A stretch of 51,328 nucleotides of DNA, taken from positions 1 through 51,328 of the forward strand of contig JANXWJ010000282.1 in the NCBI GenBank assembly GCA_025351185.1, read 5' to 3'. Within the stretch, counting starts at the first letter, position 1. The number at the start of each line of letters is the position of its first letter. A program made the translations under genes and the position numbers. The stretch comes from Candidatus Nanopelagicales bacterium. Lineage in GTDB: Bacteria; Actinomycetota; Actinomycetes; S36-B12; CAIYMF01. The notes below the pieces were generated by a model. It had not been told where the DNA came from, searched no databases, and saw only the letters and a list, made by a program, of their open reading frames with translations. Shown in pieces: positions 36,285-45,425 of the stretch.

Positions 36285-36347
36285 AGGCACAGCATGCTCG
36301 CTCGACCGTTCATGAGCACCACGTGTCCATGTGGTCGGCACCGGCGG

Positions 36348-36914
36348 CTACGGCGTCCAGGCGGGGTCGCGACCCATGAAGGCCACCAGCTGGTCGAGCG
36401 CCGGAGCGGTGCTCGCGACGGGCACCTCGTAGGCGAACGACTTGTCGGGTCCTCGGTAGTCCGGGATGAGCATGACACGACCGGCTTTCAGGGCGGCGGT
36501 CGCAGCGGTGTCGTCGTAGGGAGCGGCCTGGCCGGTCGCGCGAGCGAGGTCCCAGCCGTGCGTGACGGTCTCCATGAGTACGACGCCCAGGGGTAGCGCG
36601 TCGGCGTGGGTACCGCGGCGGTAGCCCTCGACGATCCTCGCGCCGGTGAGGACGTAGTCGCTGCCGGGATCGGTGCCCGGCTGCACGGTGTCGGGATCGG
36701 TCGCCGGTTCGTGCCCGTTGACCTTGTCGGCGAAGTTCGAGGCCCAGCCCAGCACGTGACGGATGAGGTCGTCGACGTCGAAGCCGGGGCAGGGCGTCCT
36801 GGCACCACCCATGCCGCTGGGTACGCCAGCGATGATGTCGGCCGTGACGCGCACCGCCGAGGCGAGCGAGTCGATGTCCGGACCCTGCGCGGCGATCTCG
36901 TTGTCAGCAGTCAT
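36348..36914 (-). CDS. TIGR03086 family metal-binding protein
   Basis: 188 residues of the DinB/mycothiol-dependent maleylpyruvate isomerase-like family TIGR03086. Candidate metal ligands are His53 (DLIRHVLGW), Glu115 and His119 (METVTHGWDLA). Some relatives use mycothiol as cofactor, which fits an actinobacterium, but the substrate here is unknown. It ends 64 nt after the thioredoxin/cold-shock fusion start on the same strand, and the two may be co-transcribed. Confidence 0.85.
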   Translation of the reverse strand: MTADNEIAAQGPDIDSLASAVRVTADIIAGVPSGMGGARTPCPGFDVDDLIRHVLGWASNFADKVNGHEPATDPDTVQPGTDPGSDYVLTGARIVEGYRRGTHADALPLGVVLMETVTHGWDLARATGQAAPYDDTAATAALKAGRVMLIPDYRGPDKSFAYEVPVASTAPALDQLVAFMGRDPAWTP

Positions 36915-36972
36915 GGCACCTGCCTACCCCTCTGAGGCGCCTTCACCCTCCCGAACGGCACAACTCACCTCG

Positions 36973-38268
36973 TCAGAGGCGGCCGGCCGCCTTGAGGGCG
37001 AGATAGCGGTCCGCGAGCTTGGGGGCGATCTCGTCGGGCGTGGCATCGATGACCTCGATACCTGCGCGCGTTACGAGCGCTGTCATGCGGTCGCGCGTGG
37101 CGATGGCCTGGGCCGCTGAGGCCGCGTCGTAGACCGCTGGTGCGTCTCCGCGCATCGCGGCGAGCTCCTCGAGCCGCTGGTCGCGCACCGAGGCGAGCAC
37201 CACCGTGTGACGCGCGGCCAACCCCGGCAGATAGGGCAGCAGGCCCTCGCGCAGGGCCGAGGGCTCGAGTGCCGTCAGGAGCACGACCAGTGCGTGCTGG
37301 CGCACCCGCGCGTCGATCGCCGCGACCATGGCGTGCGCGTCTGCCTCGACCAGCAGGGGCTCGACGTCGGAGAGCGCGCGGGACATCTGTGGCAGCAGCT
37401 CGGTCGCACCTGGACGTCGTACGTCGGCACGCACGGCACGGTCGAACGCCAGCAGGTCGACCCGGTCGCCGGCCTTGCCGGCGAGCGCCCCGAGGAGGAA
37501 CGAGGCGTCCATCGATGCGTCGAGGCGGGTGCCGTCGCCGACCCGAGCGGCGGAGGTGCGCGAGGTATCGAGGACGATGAGCACGCGTCGATCGCGCTCC
37601 GGGCGCCATGTGCGCACCATCACGTCAGACGCGCGAGCCGTTGCGCGCCAGTCGATCGAGCGCACGTCGTCGCCGAGCACATACTCGCGCAGAGAGTCGA
37701 ACTCGCTGCCCTGTCCCCGCACCATCAGTGCAACACGACCATCGAGCTCACGCAGCCGGGCCAGGCGCGAGGGCAGGTGCTTGCGCGACGGGAACCCCGG
37801 CAGCACGCGCACTGCCCACGGCACCGCATGCGAGGCCTGACGACCCGCGAGACGCAGCGGGCCCAGCGAGCGCACGGTGACCAGGTCGGGACGGCGCTCC
37901 CCACGGCGTACGGGCCGCAGCACCGACGACACCCGCACGAGGCGCTCGGGCTCGACGTCGAGCGCGTGGCGGGTGATCGCCACACCTGCAGTGGGAGCCC
38001 ACGCGTCGCGCAGGATGCCGTGAACCCGGCGCCGGCCGATGTTGCGCACCGTCAGGGTGACGACGGCCTCCTCGCCGAGCCGCGTCGTGTGGTCACCCGT
38101 GCGAGCGAACGTCAGGGCGCGTGGCGACCCCGCGAGCGAGGCGTCGGCGCCCAGCAGCGCCAGCAGCACGGCGTCGACGAGCAGAACCGCACCCCACGAC
38201 CGCGCGACGAGTGCGACGGGGGCGGTGAGGAGCAGCGCGAGCAGAGCGGCACGTCCGGTGACGACCAT
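36973..38268 (-). CDS. DUF58 (MoxR-associated VWA-like) protein
   Basis: 431 residues. Two N-terminal hydrophobic helices (residues 7-45), an Ig-like stretch, then the DUF58 core VRGQGSEFDSLREYVLGDDVRSIDWRATAR (quoted in parts: EFDSLREYVLGDD, RSIDWRATAR) and a VWA-type fold with VLIVLDTSRTSA. These proteins act with MoxR AAA ATPases as metal-insertion or maturation chaperones. It lies 10 nt after the moxR gene and is the last gene of a five-gene minus-strand operon. Confidence 0.88.
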   Translation of the reverse strand: MVVTGRAALLALLLTAPVALVARSWGAVLLVDAVLLALLGADASLAGSPRALTFARTGDHTTRLGEEAVVTLTVRNIGRRRVHGILRDAWAPTAGVAITRHALDVEPERLVRVSSVLRPVRRGERRPDLVTVRSLGPLRLAGRQASHAVPWAVRVLPGFPSRKHLPSRLARLRELDGRVALMVRGQGSEFDSLREYVLGDDVRSIDWRATARASDVMVRTWRPERDRRVLIVLDTSRTSAARVGDGTRLDASMDASFLLGALAGKAGDRVDLLAFDRAVRADVRRPGATELLPQMSRALSDVEPLLVEADAHAMVAAIDARVRQHALVVLLTALEPSALREGLLPYLPGLAARHTVVLASVRDQRLEELAAMRGDAPAVYDAASAAQAIATRDRMTALVTRAGIEVIDATPDEIAPKLADRYLALKAAGRL

Positions 38269-38278
38269 GGAGCCGCCG

Positions 38279-39412
38279 CTACCGCGGGGTCGGGACGGTC
38301 GCCAGGATGCCTTCGAGCACAGCGTCGGCCGTCACGCCCTCGAGCTCGGCCTCCGGACGCAGGGACACCCGGTGGCGCAATGCCGGTCGTGCCAAGGACT
38401 TCACGTCGTCAGGCGAGACGTAGTCACGGCCGGACAGCCACGCCCACGCGCGCGCCGCGCTGATCAGCCCGATCGCACCACGCGGTGAGACGCCGAGGCG
38501 CAACGACGGGCTCGAGCGCGTGGCACGGACGAGGTCGACGACGTAGGCGGCCACCTCGGGAGCGACGGTCACCTGCGCGACAGCGGCACGCGCGATCGCG
38601 AGGTCCTGTGCACCCGCGACCGGGCGGAGGCCCGCGCCGTGCAGGTCGCGCGGGTCGAAACCGTCGAGGTGGCGGCGCAGCACCGCGAACTCCTCGTCGC
38701 GGCCGGGGAGCGGCACGGTGAGCTTGAGCAGGAAGCGGTCGAGCTGCGCCTCGGGCAGCGGGTAGGTGCCTTCGTACTCCACGGGGTTCTGGGTCGCGGC
38801 GACGATGAACGGGTCGGGCAGCGGTCGCGCCGATCCTTCGACCGTCACCTGCCGCTCCTCCATCGCCTCGAGCAGCGAGGCCTGCGTCTTCGGTGGCGTG
38901 CGGTTGATCTCGTCGGCGAGGAGCAGGTTGGTGAAGACCGGGCCGGGTTTGAAGGAGAACTCCGACGTGCGGTTGTCGTAGACGAGCGACCCCGTGACGT
39001 CGCCGGGCATGAGGTCGGGGGTGAACTGGATCCGGGTGCTCTGCAGGTCGAGCGCCGTGGCCAACGCGCGGATCATCAGCGTCTTCGCCGTGCCGGGGAC
39101 CCCCTCGAGCAGCACGTGTCCACGGCAGAGCAGCGCGATGACCAGACCCGTGACCACCGAGTCCTGACCCACCACCGCCTTGCTGACCTCCGCGCGCAGC
39201 GCCATGAGGGCCGCGCGCGGGTCTGGTCCTGCAGGCGTGATCTCGGCCGTCGGCACGGGCGGCGCTGCCGTGGACGCCGAGGGAGGCTCGGGCAAGAACG
39301 CCTGGGGGACAACAACTTCGGGCGCTGGACTGCTGGTCACCACAGGAGCTGTCGGCTCGGCATCGGGCTGTGTCGGCGTGGGCTCGGGGGAGAAGCCAGG
39401 GGTGTCGGTCAT
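38279..39412 (-). CDS. MoxR family AAA ATPase
   Basis: 377 residues. A Pro/Thr-rich N-terminal 60 residues precede the AAA core: Walker A GVPGTAKT (104-111), Walker B LLLADEINR, sensor 1 VAATQNPVEYEGTYPLPEAQ and a C-terminal lid. It partners DUF58/VWA proteins in protein maturation. The start overlaps the DUF4350 stop by 4 nt (ATGA). Confidence 0.93.
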   Translation of the reverse strand: MTDTPGFSPEPTPTQPDAEPTAPVVTSSPAPEVVVPQAFLPEPPSASTAAPPVPTAEITPAGPDPRAALMALRAEVSKAVVGQDSVVTGLVIALLCRGHVLLEGVPGTAKTLMIRALATALDLQSTRIQFTPDLMPGDVTGSLVYDNRTSEFSFKPGPVFTNLLLADEINRTPPKTQASLLEAMEERQVTVEGSARPLPDPFIVAATQNPVEYEGTYPLPEAQLDRFLLKLTVPLPGRDEEFAVLRRHLDGFDPRDLHGAGLRPVAGAQDLAIARAAVAQVTVAPEVAAYVVDLVRATRSSPSLRLGVSPRGAIGLISAARAWAWLSGRDYVSPDDVKSLARPALRHRVSLRPEAELEGVTADAVLEGILATVPTPR

Positions 39413-40602
39413 GGGTGTCGGACCTCGTTCTCCAGTGCGTCGAGCGCGTTCGCGAGCCTGGTCAGGCCAACGTCGTCGGTGGGGTCGCTGCCGGGTGACA
39501 GCAGTGCGGCTATGTCGGTGTCAGTCCGTCCGGTGCGGGTGGCGACCGCCGCGACCACCGTCGCGACGTCTGCCGTACGCGGCAGCGAGAGGCGGGTCTG
39601 CAGTCTCGCGAGCGTCGAGATGCGCAACGCATCCGCTGCACGGCCGCGCGCCCGGCCACGGCGATAGAGGCGAGCGCGGCCCTCGACCGACTCGGTCGCG
39701 CGCACGACGACGGGCAGCGGCTCCACGACCACGCGGCCGAGTCGACGCCCGCGCCACCAGATGACCAGGAGCATCGCGATCACGACCTGCAGCAGCGCCC
39801 AGCCGACCCATGAGGGAACCAGGTCCTGGATCGACGGCTGCTCCTCGCCCGGGGCGACCTGCAGCGGATCGGCGATCGAGGGCAGCCACCACACAAGGGT
39901 CGAGGAGCGGCCGAGCACCCCCATGGTCATCGACGCGTAGCCCGAGCTCGCGAGCTCGGAGTTGGTGAAGGCCGGACTCAGGCCCACGACGGTCACGCCG
40001 CCGCCGCTGTCGAGCACGGTGCCGCTGTCGAGCACGCTGCCGTTCCAGCACGACAGGATCCCGGCGCGGGTTGCGGTGTAGGTCGTGCCCACGGGTAGCA
40101 GTGCCCCGGCACGTGTGGCCACGGCGAACGCACAGCCAGGTGCGACCTCGTCGGTCGACCCTGAGCGGCGTCCGCTCTCGGCCCACGGCGCGAACTCCTG
40201 CGCCACGAAAGGATCCGGCTCGATCAGCACGGTGTGTCCGACGCGTTCGTCGCGGACGGCCGCCAGCATCGAGTCGCTGACCGGGCCGGTCGGCGCGATG
40301 AGCAGGGTGGCATCCGGTGACGTGCGCAGATCGGCGGCGACACCGGCAGCAGTGGTCTCGCGGATGACCGTGACGCCCTGCGCGCGGAGCAGGGTGGCGA
40401 GTGCTCTGGACCCCGACTTGTCGGTCGCGTCGGGGTCGAGGAAGCCCGCCTTCTGCTGCGACTGAGCGAGTGCCACGAGCGTCGTCAGCACGAGTACGAG
40501 CGTCATGATCACCAGGAGCCCGCGGTTGGCCCGCATGCGCTGACGCAGAGTGGGGCCGCTGATGGAGGCGATGTCGCCGAGGCCCGCGACGTCGACGCTC
40601 AT
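39409..40602 (-). CDS. DUF4350 domain membrane protein
   Basis: 397 residues. One helix near the N-terminus (LLVIMTLVLVLTTLVALAQS), an extracytoplasmic DUF4350 domain (SGSRALATLLRAQGVTVIRET), a second helix (WALLQVVIAMLLVIWW) and a cytoplasmic tail with RLGRVVVEPLPVVVRATESVEGRARLYRR, typical of the family. It overlaps both neighbours by 4 nt. Role in the MoxR module unknown. Confidence 0.85.
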   Translation of the reverse strand: MSVDVAGLGDIASISGPTLRQRMRANRGLLVIMTLVLVLTTLVALAQSQQKAGFLDPDATDKSGSRALATLLRAQGVTVIRETTAAGVAADLRTSPDATLLIAPTGPVSDSMLAAVRDERVGHTVLIEPDPFVAQEFAPWAESGRRSGSTDEVAPGCAFAVATRAGALLPVGTTYTATRAGILSCWNGSVLDSGTVLDSGGGVTVVGLSPAFTNSELASSGYASMTMGVLGRSSTLVWWLPSIADPLQVAPGEEQPSIQDLVPSWVGWALLQVVIAMLLVIWWRGRRLGRVVVEPLPVVVRATESVEGRARLYRRGRARGRAADALRISTLARLQTRLSLPRTADVATVVAAVATRTGRTDTDIAALLSPGSDPTDDVGLTRLANALDALENEVRHP

Positions 40603-41279
40603 CGGGGCACCGCCATCGCCGGCTCGGGAAGGTCACCGGTGCGCCCCGGCCGGGCCGACGACACGGCCTCGTCGACTGCGACCAGGCGGGCGTAGGTGGC
40701 TGAGTCAGCAGTGCGTCCGCCGTACCAGACGTCGTCGAAGAGCCGGGCTCCGGTGCGCAGGTCCGCCGAGACCGACGGCAGCGCCTGTCCGGCATCCACC
40801 GCGATCTCGTCCGCGGTGCGCCCAGGTCGTACGTCGACCAGACCACGTTCCTCGAGGTCTCGTACGACGGCACGCAGCCGGGCGCGCACGGCTTCGGCCC
40901 ACGCGCCGGCGGCCGCGAAGCGCTCGGCGTCGGCGCGCAGCTCCGTCGCTCGTCGCGTCGCATCGTCGAAGAGGGCAACCGCCGCGCGGCCGCGCTCGAG
41001 ACGCCCGGTGCGCCGGCTGATGAGCACGACAACGACGACGGCGACCGCGACGATCGCAGCGATCCCGAACCAGCCGAGCGGCGAGGTCGTCACGGCCCGG
41101 TCCAACAGCTCGGAGATCTTCTCGATGACCCAGCGGAAGATCTTCTGCACCCAGGACTCGTCGCCGTAGTGGTAGGCCGGCTTGGCCAGCTCGAGCTGCG
41201 CGAGCAGCGCGGCCTGCTCGCGGGTCAGCGTCACCGGGACGTCGTAGGGCAGCCTCGCCGCGAGGATCACCGTTGCCAT
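40599..41279 (-). CDS. DUF4129 domain protein
   Basis: 226 residues with a membrane helix at about 75-95 (WFGIAAIVAVAVVVVVLIS) and a C-terminal DUF4129 region (DVRPGRTADEIAVDAG, GARLFDDVWYGGRTA). In many bacteria DUF4129 is fused to a transglutaminase; no transglutaminase is present here. ATG 41279 gives the shortest sensible N-terminus, 13 nt after the preceding gene. Confidence 0.82.
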   Translation of the reverse strand: MATVILAARLPYDVPVTLTREQAALLAQLELAKPAYHYGDESWVQKIFRWVIEKISELLDRAVTTSPLGWFGIAAIVAVAVVVVVLISRRTGRLERGRAAVALFDDATRRATELRADAERFAAAGAWAEAVRARLRAVVRDLEERGLVDVRPGRTADEIAVDAGQALPSVSADLRTGARLFDDVWYGGRTADSATYARLVAVDEAVSSARPGRTGDLPEPAMAVPR

Positions 41280-41292
41280 GGTCACGTGAGCG

Positions 41293-42777
41293 TCAGACCG
41301 GGAACCCGGCCGCGCGCGCGAGCTCGATGTCGAGCGCCTCGCGACGGATCCGTCGGTCGATGTAGAGCAGGACGACCACCCCGGAGCTGAACGGCAGCAC
41401 GACCGTGCTCGCGAGCAGCGTTCCGAGCGAGGTGGCGATGAAGTATCCGAGGCCCAGCGAGGTGCTGCCGTTGCTCGAGCCGAGGACGGTGCTGACGCCA
41501 CCGACGAGCGCGAACGGCACCGCCAGCACGCCGCTGACGATCGACCCGATGACAGATGCGAGCAGCCAGATCCCGAAGGTGCGCCACCAGGCACCGCGGA
41601 CCAGGCCCCACGAGCGAGTCATGGACCGGCCGACCCCGGCCCCTTCGAGCATGAGCGCTACGGGGGAGAGGAGCAGACGCACGTGCAGCCAGAGTGCAGC
41701 GAGCAGCGCACCGAAACCCAGGACGATGCCGACGAAGACGCCGAGGCCGACGCTGGCGTTCGAGATCGCCCAGCCGATGAGCACGCTCGCCAGGATGCCG
41801 GCGATCGCTGCGGCACCGACTGCGAGGCTGATCAGGAAGGTGAGGCCGAGTAGTGGCCAGAAGCGCTTCGAGGTGCCCTTCCAGGCCTCGCCGAGAGTCA
41901 CGCGCTGGCCGAGCACCGCGCGTCCCATGACGAGAGTGAGCAGGCCTGTCGCGACCACGCCGAGGATGCTCGTGACGACGAGCTGCAGCAGCTGAGCGCC
42001 CTGTCCCGCGAACGCCGAGCCGAAAGCATCGTTGAACGCTGCGGCGTCGTTGGCGCTGGACCCGGCCCGCGTCGACGCGGAGCTGAGCGAGTCGAGGGAG
42101 GAGAAGGTGAGCGAGAGGGTGAGCAGTTGCGCCAGGGCGATGATCGCCGAGATGGCGGCCGAGATGCCCAGCACCGTCTTCGGGTCGCGCCGGATATAGC
42201 TGATCGCGCCGTCGAGGATCTCGCCCACCCCGAGCGGGCGCAGCGGGATGACGCCCGGCTTCGGCGCGAGCGGCACGGCGCCCCATCCGGCGACTCCCGG
42301 CATCCCCGCGCCCGGCGGCAAGCCGTACTGACCCGGGCCGTACTGACCCGGCGCTCCATGTTGCGGTGCTCCGGGAGGGGTGCCGTACTGCGGCCCTCCG
42401 TACTGCGGGGCGACAGAGGGCGCGCCGTACTGGGGTGCGCCGTACTGGGGTGCGCCGAACTGGGGTGCGCCGTACGACGGGGGCTGCGGGGGAGCGGCCG
42501 GCGAGGGCGTGGTCCAGGACGGCGCCACCGGCAGTACGGGAGGAGCAACGTACGAGGGGGGCGGCGGCGGAGGCACCATCGGGTCTACGGAGGTCGGCTG
42601 CCCGCCGAGGCGCGTGGTCTCGGCGTCCGCGACGTAGGTCGGAGCTGGTTCGATGACCGCGGTGTCGGGCCACGCCGGAGCGGCGGGCCACGGCGTCTCG
42701 ATGGGCGGCGGCGGGATGGGTGCCCCGTCGCGCGCGCCGTCCTGGCGCTCGTCGTGACGAGAGGAGTCCTCGGTCAT
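41293..42777 (-). CDS. Glycerophosphodiesterase-type membrane-domain protein with QYGAP repeats
   Basis: 494 residues. The first 175 are low-complexity Pro/Gly/Tyr/Gln (repeated QYGAP, 42421-42477), then MPLRPLGVGEILDGAISYIR-like sequence and six helices (LLTLVMGRAVLG, FLISLAVGAAAIAGILASVL), as in the GPDPase membrane domain family lacking the catalytic domain. It is first in the DUF4129-DUF4350-MoxR-DUF58 operon and divergent from mtrA. Function unknown; the repeats may be a cytoplasmic interaction tail. Confidence 0.75.
   Translation of the reverse strand: MTEDSSRHDERQDGARDGAPIPPPPIETPWPAAPAWPDTAVIEPAPTYVADAETTRLGGQPTSVDPMVPPPPPPSYVAPPVLPVAPSWTTPSPAAPPQPPSYGAPQFGAPQYGAPQYGAPSVAPQYGGPQYGTPPGAPQHGAPGQYGPGQYGLPPGAGMPGVAGWGAVPLAPKPGVIPLRPLGVGEILDGAISYIRRDPKTVLGISAAISAIIALAQLLTLSLTFSSLDSLSSASTRAGSSANDAAAFNDAFGSAFAGQGAQLLQLVVTSILGVVATGLLTLVMGRAVLGQRVTLGEAWKGTSKRFWPLLGLTFLISLAVGAAAIAGILASVLIGWAISNASVGLGVFVGIVLGFGALLAALWLHVRLLLSPVALMLEGAGVGRSMTRSWGLVRGAWWRTFGIWLLASVIGSIVSGVLAVPFALVGGVSTVLGSSNGSTSLGLGYFIATSLGTLLASTVVLPFSSGVVVLLYIDRRIRREALDIELARAAGFPV
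42421..42477. repeat. 15-nt tandem repeats encoding QYGAP
   Basis: Near-identical 15-nt units (GCGCCGTACTGGGGT on + strand, one unit with AAC for TAC) repeat about four times inside the minus-strand membrane-protein gene. Degenerate copies extend to about 42320. Confidence 0.8.
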
Positions 42778-43078
42778 GAGTGGTCCGCGATCCCTTCCGC
42801 ACCCCGCAGCGGGGTTGGCTGCCAGCGGCTGGCCGGGGCAGACCGGCCCGGTGCCGAACGTCCCCCGACCGATCGTGCCATGGGGCGGCCGTCACGGGGA
42901 GCGCGACCCGCCCCCGCTCACCCGTCGGACCGACTGGCCGGGAACCAGTGGACCCCCTCACGCGTCGGAAGAGGGGGTCCGCCGGACGTGGCGTTGCACC
43001 CAAGACGGGAATGGAGCGACGATCATGACGACAGCGAGCTGGGAAGTCCGGCTACGCCCAGCCGAGACGGGTGCCACG
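42778..43078. promoter_or_regulatory. 301-bp divergent region between membrane gene and mtrA
   Basis: There is no gene. It contains a strong hairpin GGACCCCCTC (42950-42959)/GAGGGGGTCC (42971-42980) with an 11-nt loop, and a smaller one ACTGG/CCAGT (42932-42948). Neither lies at the end of a gene. The 42950 hairpin is about 100 nt before mtrA and could be an attenuator or leader structure. Confidence 0.5.
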
Positions 43079-43765
43079 ATGACGGGTGTGAAAGGACGCG
43101 TGCTGGTCGTCGACGACGACACCGCGCTGGCCGAGATGCTCGGGATCGTCCTGCGGACGGAGGGCTTCGAGCCCTTCTTCTGCGCTGACGGTGCCAAGGC
43201 TCTGGCGGTCTTCCGCGAGACCAAGCCCGACCTCGTGCTGCTCGACCTCATGCTGCCTGGCCGCGACGGCATCGATGTCTGCCGCTCGATCCGGGCCGAG
43301 TCCGGGGTGCCCATCGTGATGCTCACGGCGAAGACCGACACCGTCGACATAGTCCTGGGTCTCGAGAGCGGTGCCGACGACTATGTCGTCAAGCCGTTCA
43401 AGCCCAAGGAGCTCGTCGCCCGGGTGCGCACCCGCCTGCGGCGCACCGACCAGGCCGGCCCCGAGAACCTCGCGATCGGTGACCTGCAGATCGACGTCGC
43501 GGGCCACTCGGTCAAGCGCGGCAGCGAGTCCATCTCCCTGACCCCGCTCGAGTTCGACCTCCTCGCAGCACTGGCGCGCAAGCCGTGGCAGGTGTTCACC
43601 CGCGAGATCCTGCTGCAGGAGGTGTGGGGCTATCGCCACGCCGCTGACACTCGTCTCGTCAACGTCCACGTGCAGCGCCTCCGGTCGAAGATCGAGCACG
43701 ACCCCGAGCGCCCCGAGATCGTCGTGACCGTGCGCGGTGTCGGCTACAAGGCCGGCCCTCCGTGA
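43079..43765 (+). CDS. mtrA: Response regulator MtrA
   Basis: A 228-residue OmpR-class regulator of cell-wall and division genes. The receiver has the acidic triad start VVDDDTAL (Asp12-14), phospho-acceptor Asp56 (LLDLMLPG), Thr in MLTAKTDT and the family-typical ESGADDYVVKPFKPKELVAR. The winged helix ends in VRGVGYKAGPP. ATG 43079 gives the family length. ATG 43025 in the same frame has a better ribosome site (GGAG, 8 nt) and would add 18 residues. It is followed by mtrB after 22 nt. Confidence 0.93.
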   Translation: MTGVKGRVLVVDDDTALAEMLGIVLRTEGFEPFFCADGAKALAVFRETKPDLVLLDLMLPGRDGIDVCRSIRAESGVPIVMLTAKTDTVDIVLGLESGADDYVVKPFKPKELVARVRTRLRRTDQAGPENLAIGDLQIDVAGHSVKRGSESISLTPLEFDLLAALARKPWQVFTREILLQEVWGYRHAADTRLVNVHVQRLRSKIEHDPERPEIVVTVRGVGYKAGPP

Positions 43766-43787
43766 GCACCGCAGGTGACGTGAACGC

Positions 43788-45425
43788 ATGAACCACCGGT
43801 CGCGCTGGTGGCAGCGGGTCTGGGCCGTCCTGCGTCGACCACTCACGATGTGGCGATCGTCGGTGTCCCTGCGCGTCGTCGCGACGACTCTCTTCCTCTC
43901 GCTCATCGTCGTGGGCCTCGTCGGGGTGCTTCTCGTCGGGCGCATCACGTCCGGTCTCCTCGATGCCAAGGAGCGAGCCTCGGTCGCCGAGGCGAGCTCC
44001 GGGGTGACCGAGGCGCAGAGCGTGCTCAACGCTGCCGACGCGAGCCAGCCCACCGCCGTCAGTGTCGGCACCGTCATCAGCACCCTCGCGCAGCGCGCCG
44101 GCAACCCGCACCTGTTCGAGCTGGTGATGCTGGCGTCGCCGCCCAAGAAGGCGGAGAGCCCTGACGTCGCCACCCTGGCGTCGGAGTCGAGCCTGCCTCC
44201 CGAGCTGCGCGTCGCAGTGCAGCGCGACCTGCGCCAGTCGTGGACCTACACCGAGATCCGTTTCCTCGACGGTCATGTCACGCCTGGCCTCGCCGTCGGC
44301 GCTCCGCTGTCGGTGACCGGTGTGGCGTACGAGGTCTACTACCTCTTCCCGCTCACGCAGGAGGAGGCCACGCTCGACCTGGTCCGGCGAGCGGTGGTGC
44401 TCGTCGGTCTGATCCTCGTCCTGACCCTCGCCGGCATCGCCTACGTCGTGACCCGCCAGGTGGTCTCGCCGGTGCGGCTCGCAGCGCGGACCGCCGAGCG
44501 GTTCTCCGCGGGCATCCTCACCGAGCGCATGCGGGTCCGTGGCGAGGACGACCTCGCGAAGCTGGCCACGTCGTTCAACGGGATGGCTGCCAACCTGCAG
44601 GAACAGATCAACCGGCTCGAGTCGCTGTCGCGTGTGCAGCAGAGGTTCGTCTCCGACGTGTCGCACGAGCTGCGCACGCCGCTGACGACCGTGCGGATGG
44701 CCGCCGACCTGCTCTACGAGTCGCGTTCCGACTTCGATCCGGCCACGTCGCGCAGCGCTGAGCTCCTCCAGACGCAGCTCGACCGTTTCGAGGCGCTGCT
44801 GTCGGACCTGCTCGAGATCAGCCGGTTCGACGCCGGAGCTGCCGTGCTCGATCCCGAGCAGGTCGACCTGCGATCGGTCGTCGAACGCGTGGTCGAGGCT
44901 GCGTCGCCGCTCACCGAGCGCAAGGGCTCCGAGGTCCGCCTCCTCCTCCCTGACACTGCGTGCCTCGTCGACTGCGACCCGCGTCGCATCGATCGCGTGC
45001 TGCGCAACCTCGTGGTCAACGCCGTGGAGCACGGTGAAGGTCGCGCCGTCGACATCACCATGGCCGCGAGCGAGGACGCCGTCGCGGTGAGCGTGCGCGA
45101 CCACGGTGTCGGGCTGCGCCCCGGCGAGACCTCGCTCGTCTTCAACCGGTTCTGGCGAGCCGATCCGGCCCGCGCGCGCACCACAGGCGGCACCGGGCTC
45201 GGCCTGTCCATCGCGATGGAGGACGTACGCCTGCACGGCGGCTGGCTGCAGGCGTGGGGCGCACCCGGCGACGGCGCCAACTTCCGGATGACGTTGCCGC
45301 GCACGGGTCACGGCGCGATCGCCGAGTCGCCGCTGCCCCTCGAGCCGTCCGACATCGGCCCTCGCGTGCAGGCCTCGCTGGCGACGCCGTACCGAACGCC
45401 TCGTCGTGAGGGCGTGGCGCCGTGA
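43788..45425 (+). CDS. mtrB: Sensor histidine kinase MtrB
   Basis: 545 residues. Two helices (about 28-52 and 201-224) enclose an extracytoplasmic domain, followed by HAMP (about 225-275), dimerisation box with His293 (VSHELRTPLT), N box NLVVNAVEHGEG, G1 RDHGVGLRPGE and G2 TGGTGLGLSIAMEDV. It phosphorylates MtrA in response to envelope or division state. The last 40 residues are unstructured. Its end overlaps lpqB (GTGA). Confidence 0.93.
   Translation: MNHRSRWWQRVWAVLRRPLTMWRSSVSLRVVATTLFLSLIVVGLVGVLLVGRITSGLLDAKERASVAEASSGVTEAQSVLNAADASQPTAVSVGTVISTLAQRAGNPHLFELVMLASPPKKAESPDVATLASESSLPPELRVAVQRDLRQSWTYTEIRFLDGHVTPGLAVGAPLSVTGVAYEVYYLFPLTQEEATLDLVRRAVVLVGLILVLTLAGIAYVVTRQVVSPVRLAARTAERFSAGILTERMRVRGEDDLAKLATSFNGMAANLQEQINRLESLSRVQQRFVSDVSHELRTPLTTVRMAADLLYESRSDFDPATSRSAELLQTQLDRFEALLSDLLEISRFDAGAAVLDPEQVDLRSVVERVVEAASPLTERKGSEVRLLLPDTACLVDCDPRRIDRVLRNLVVNAVEHGEGRAVDITMAASEDAVAVSVRDHGVGLRPGETSLVFNRFWRADPARARTTGGTGLGLSIAMEDVRLHGGWLQAWGAPGDGANFRMTLPRTGHGAIAESPLPLEPSDIGPRVQASLATPYRTPRREGVAP

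Noticed and set aside
34740-36914. A defence or toxin-antitoxin island in the accessory insertion
   Set aside because: VOC, DUF1801, thioredoxin/cold-shock and TIGR03086 proteins show no nuclease, toxin or antitoxin motifs.
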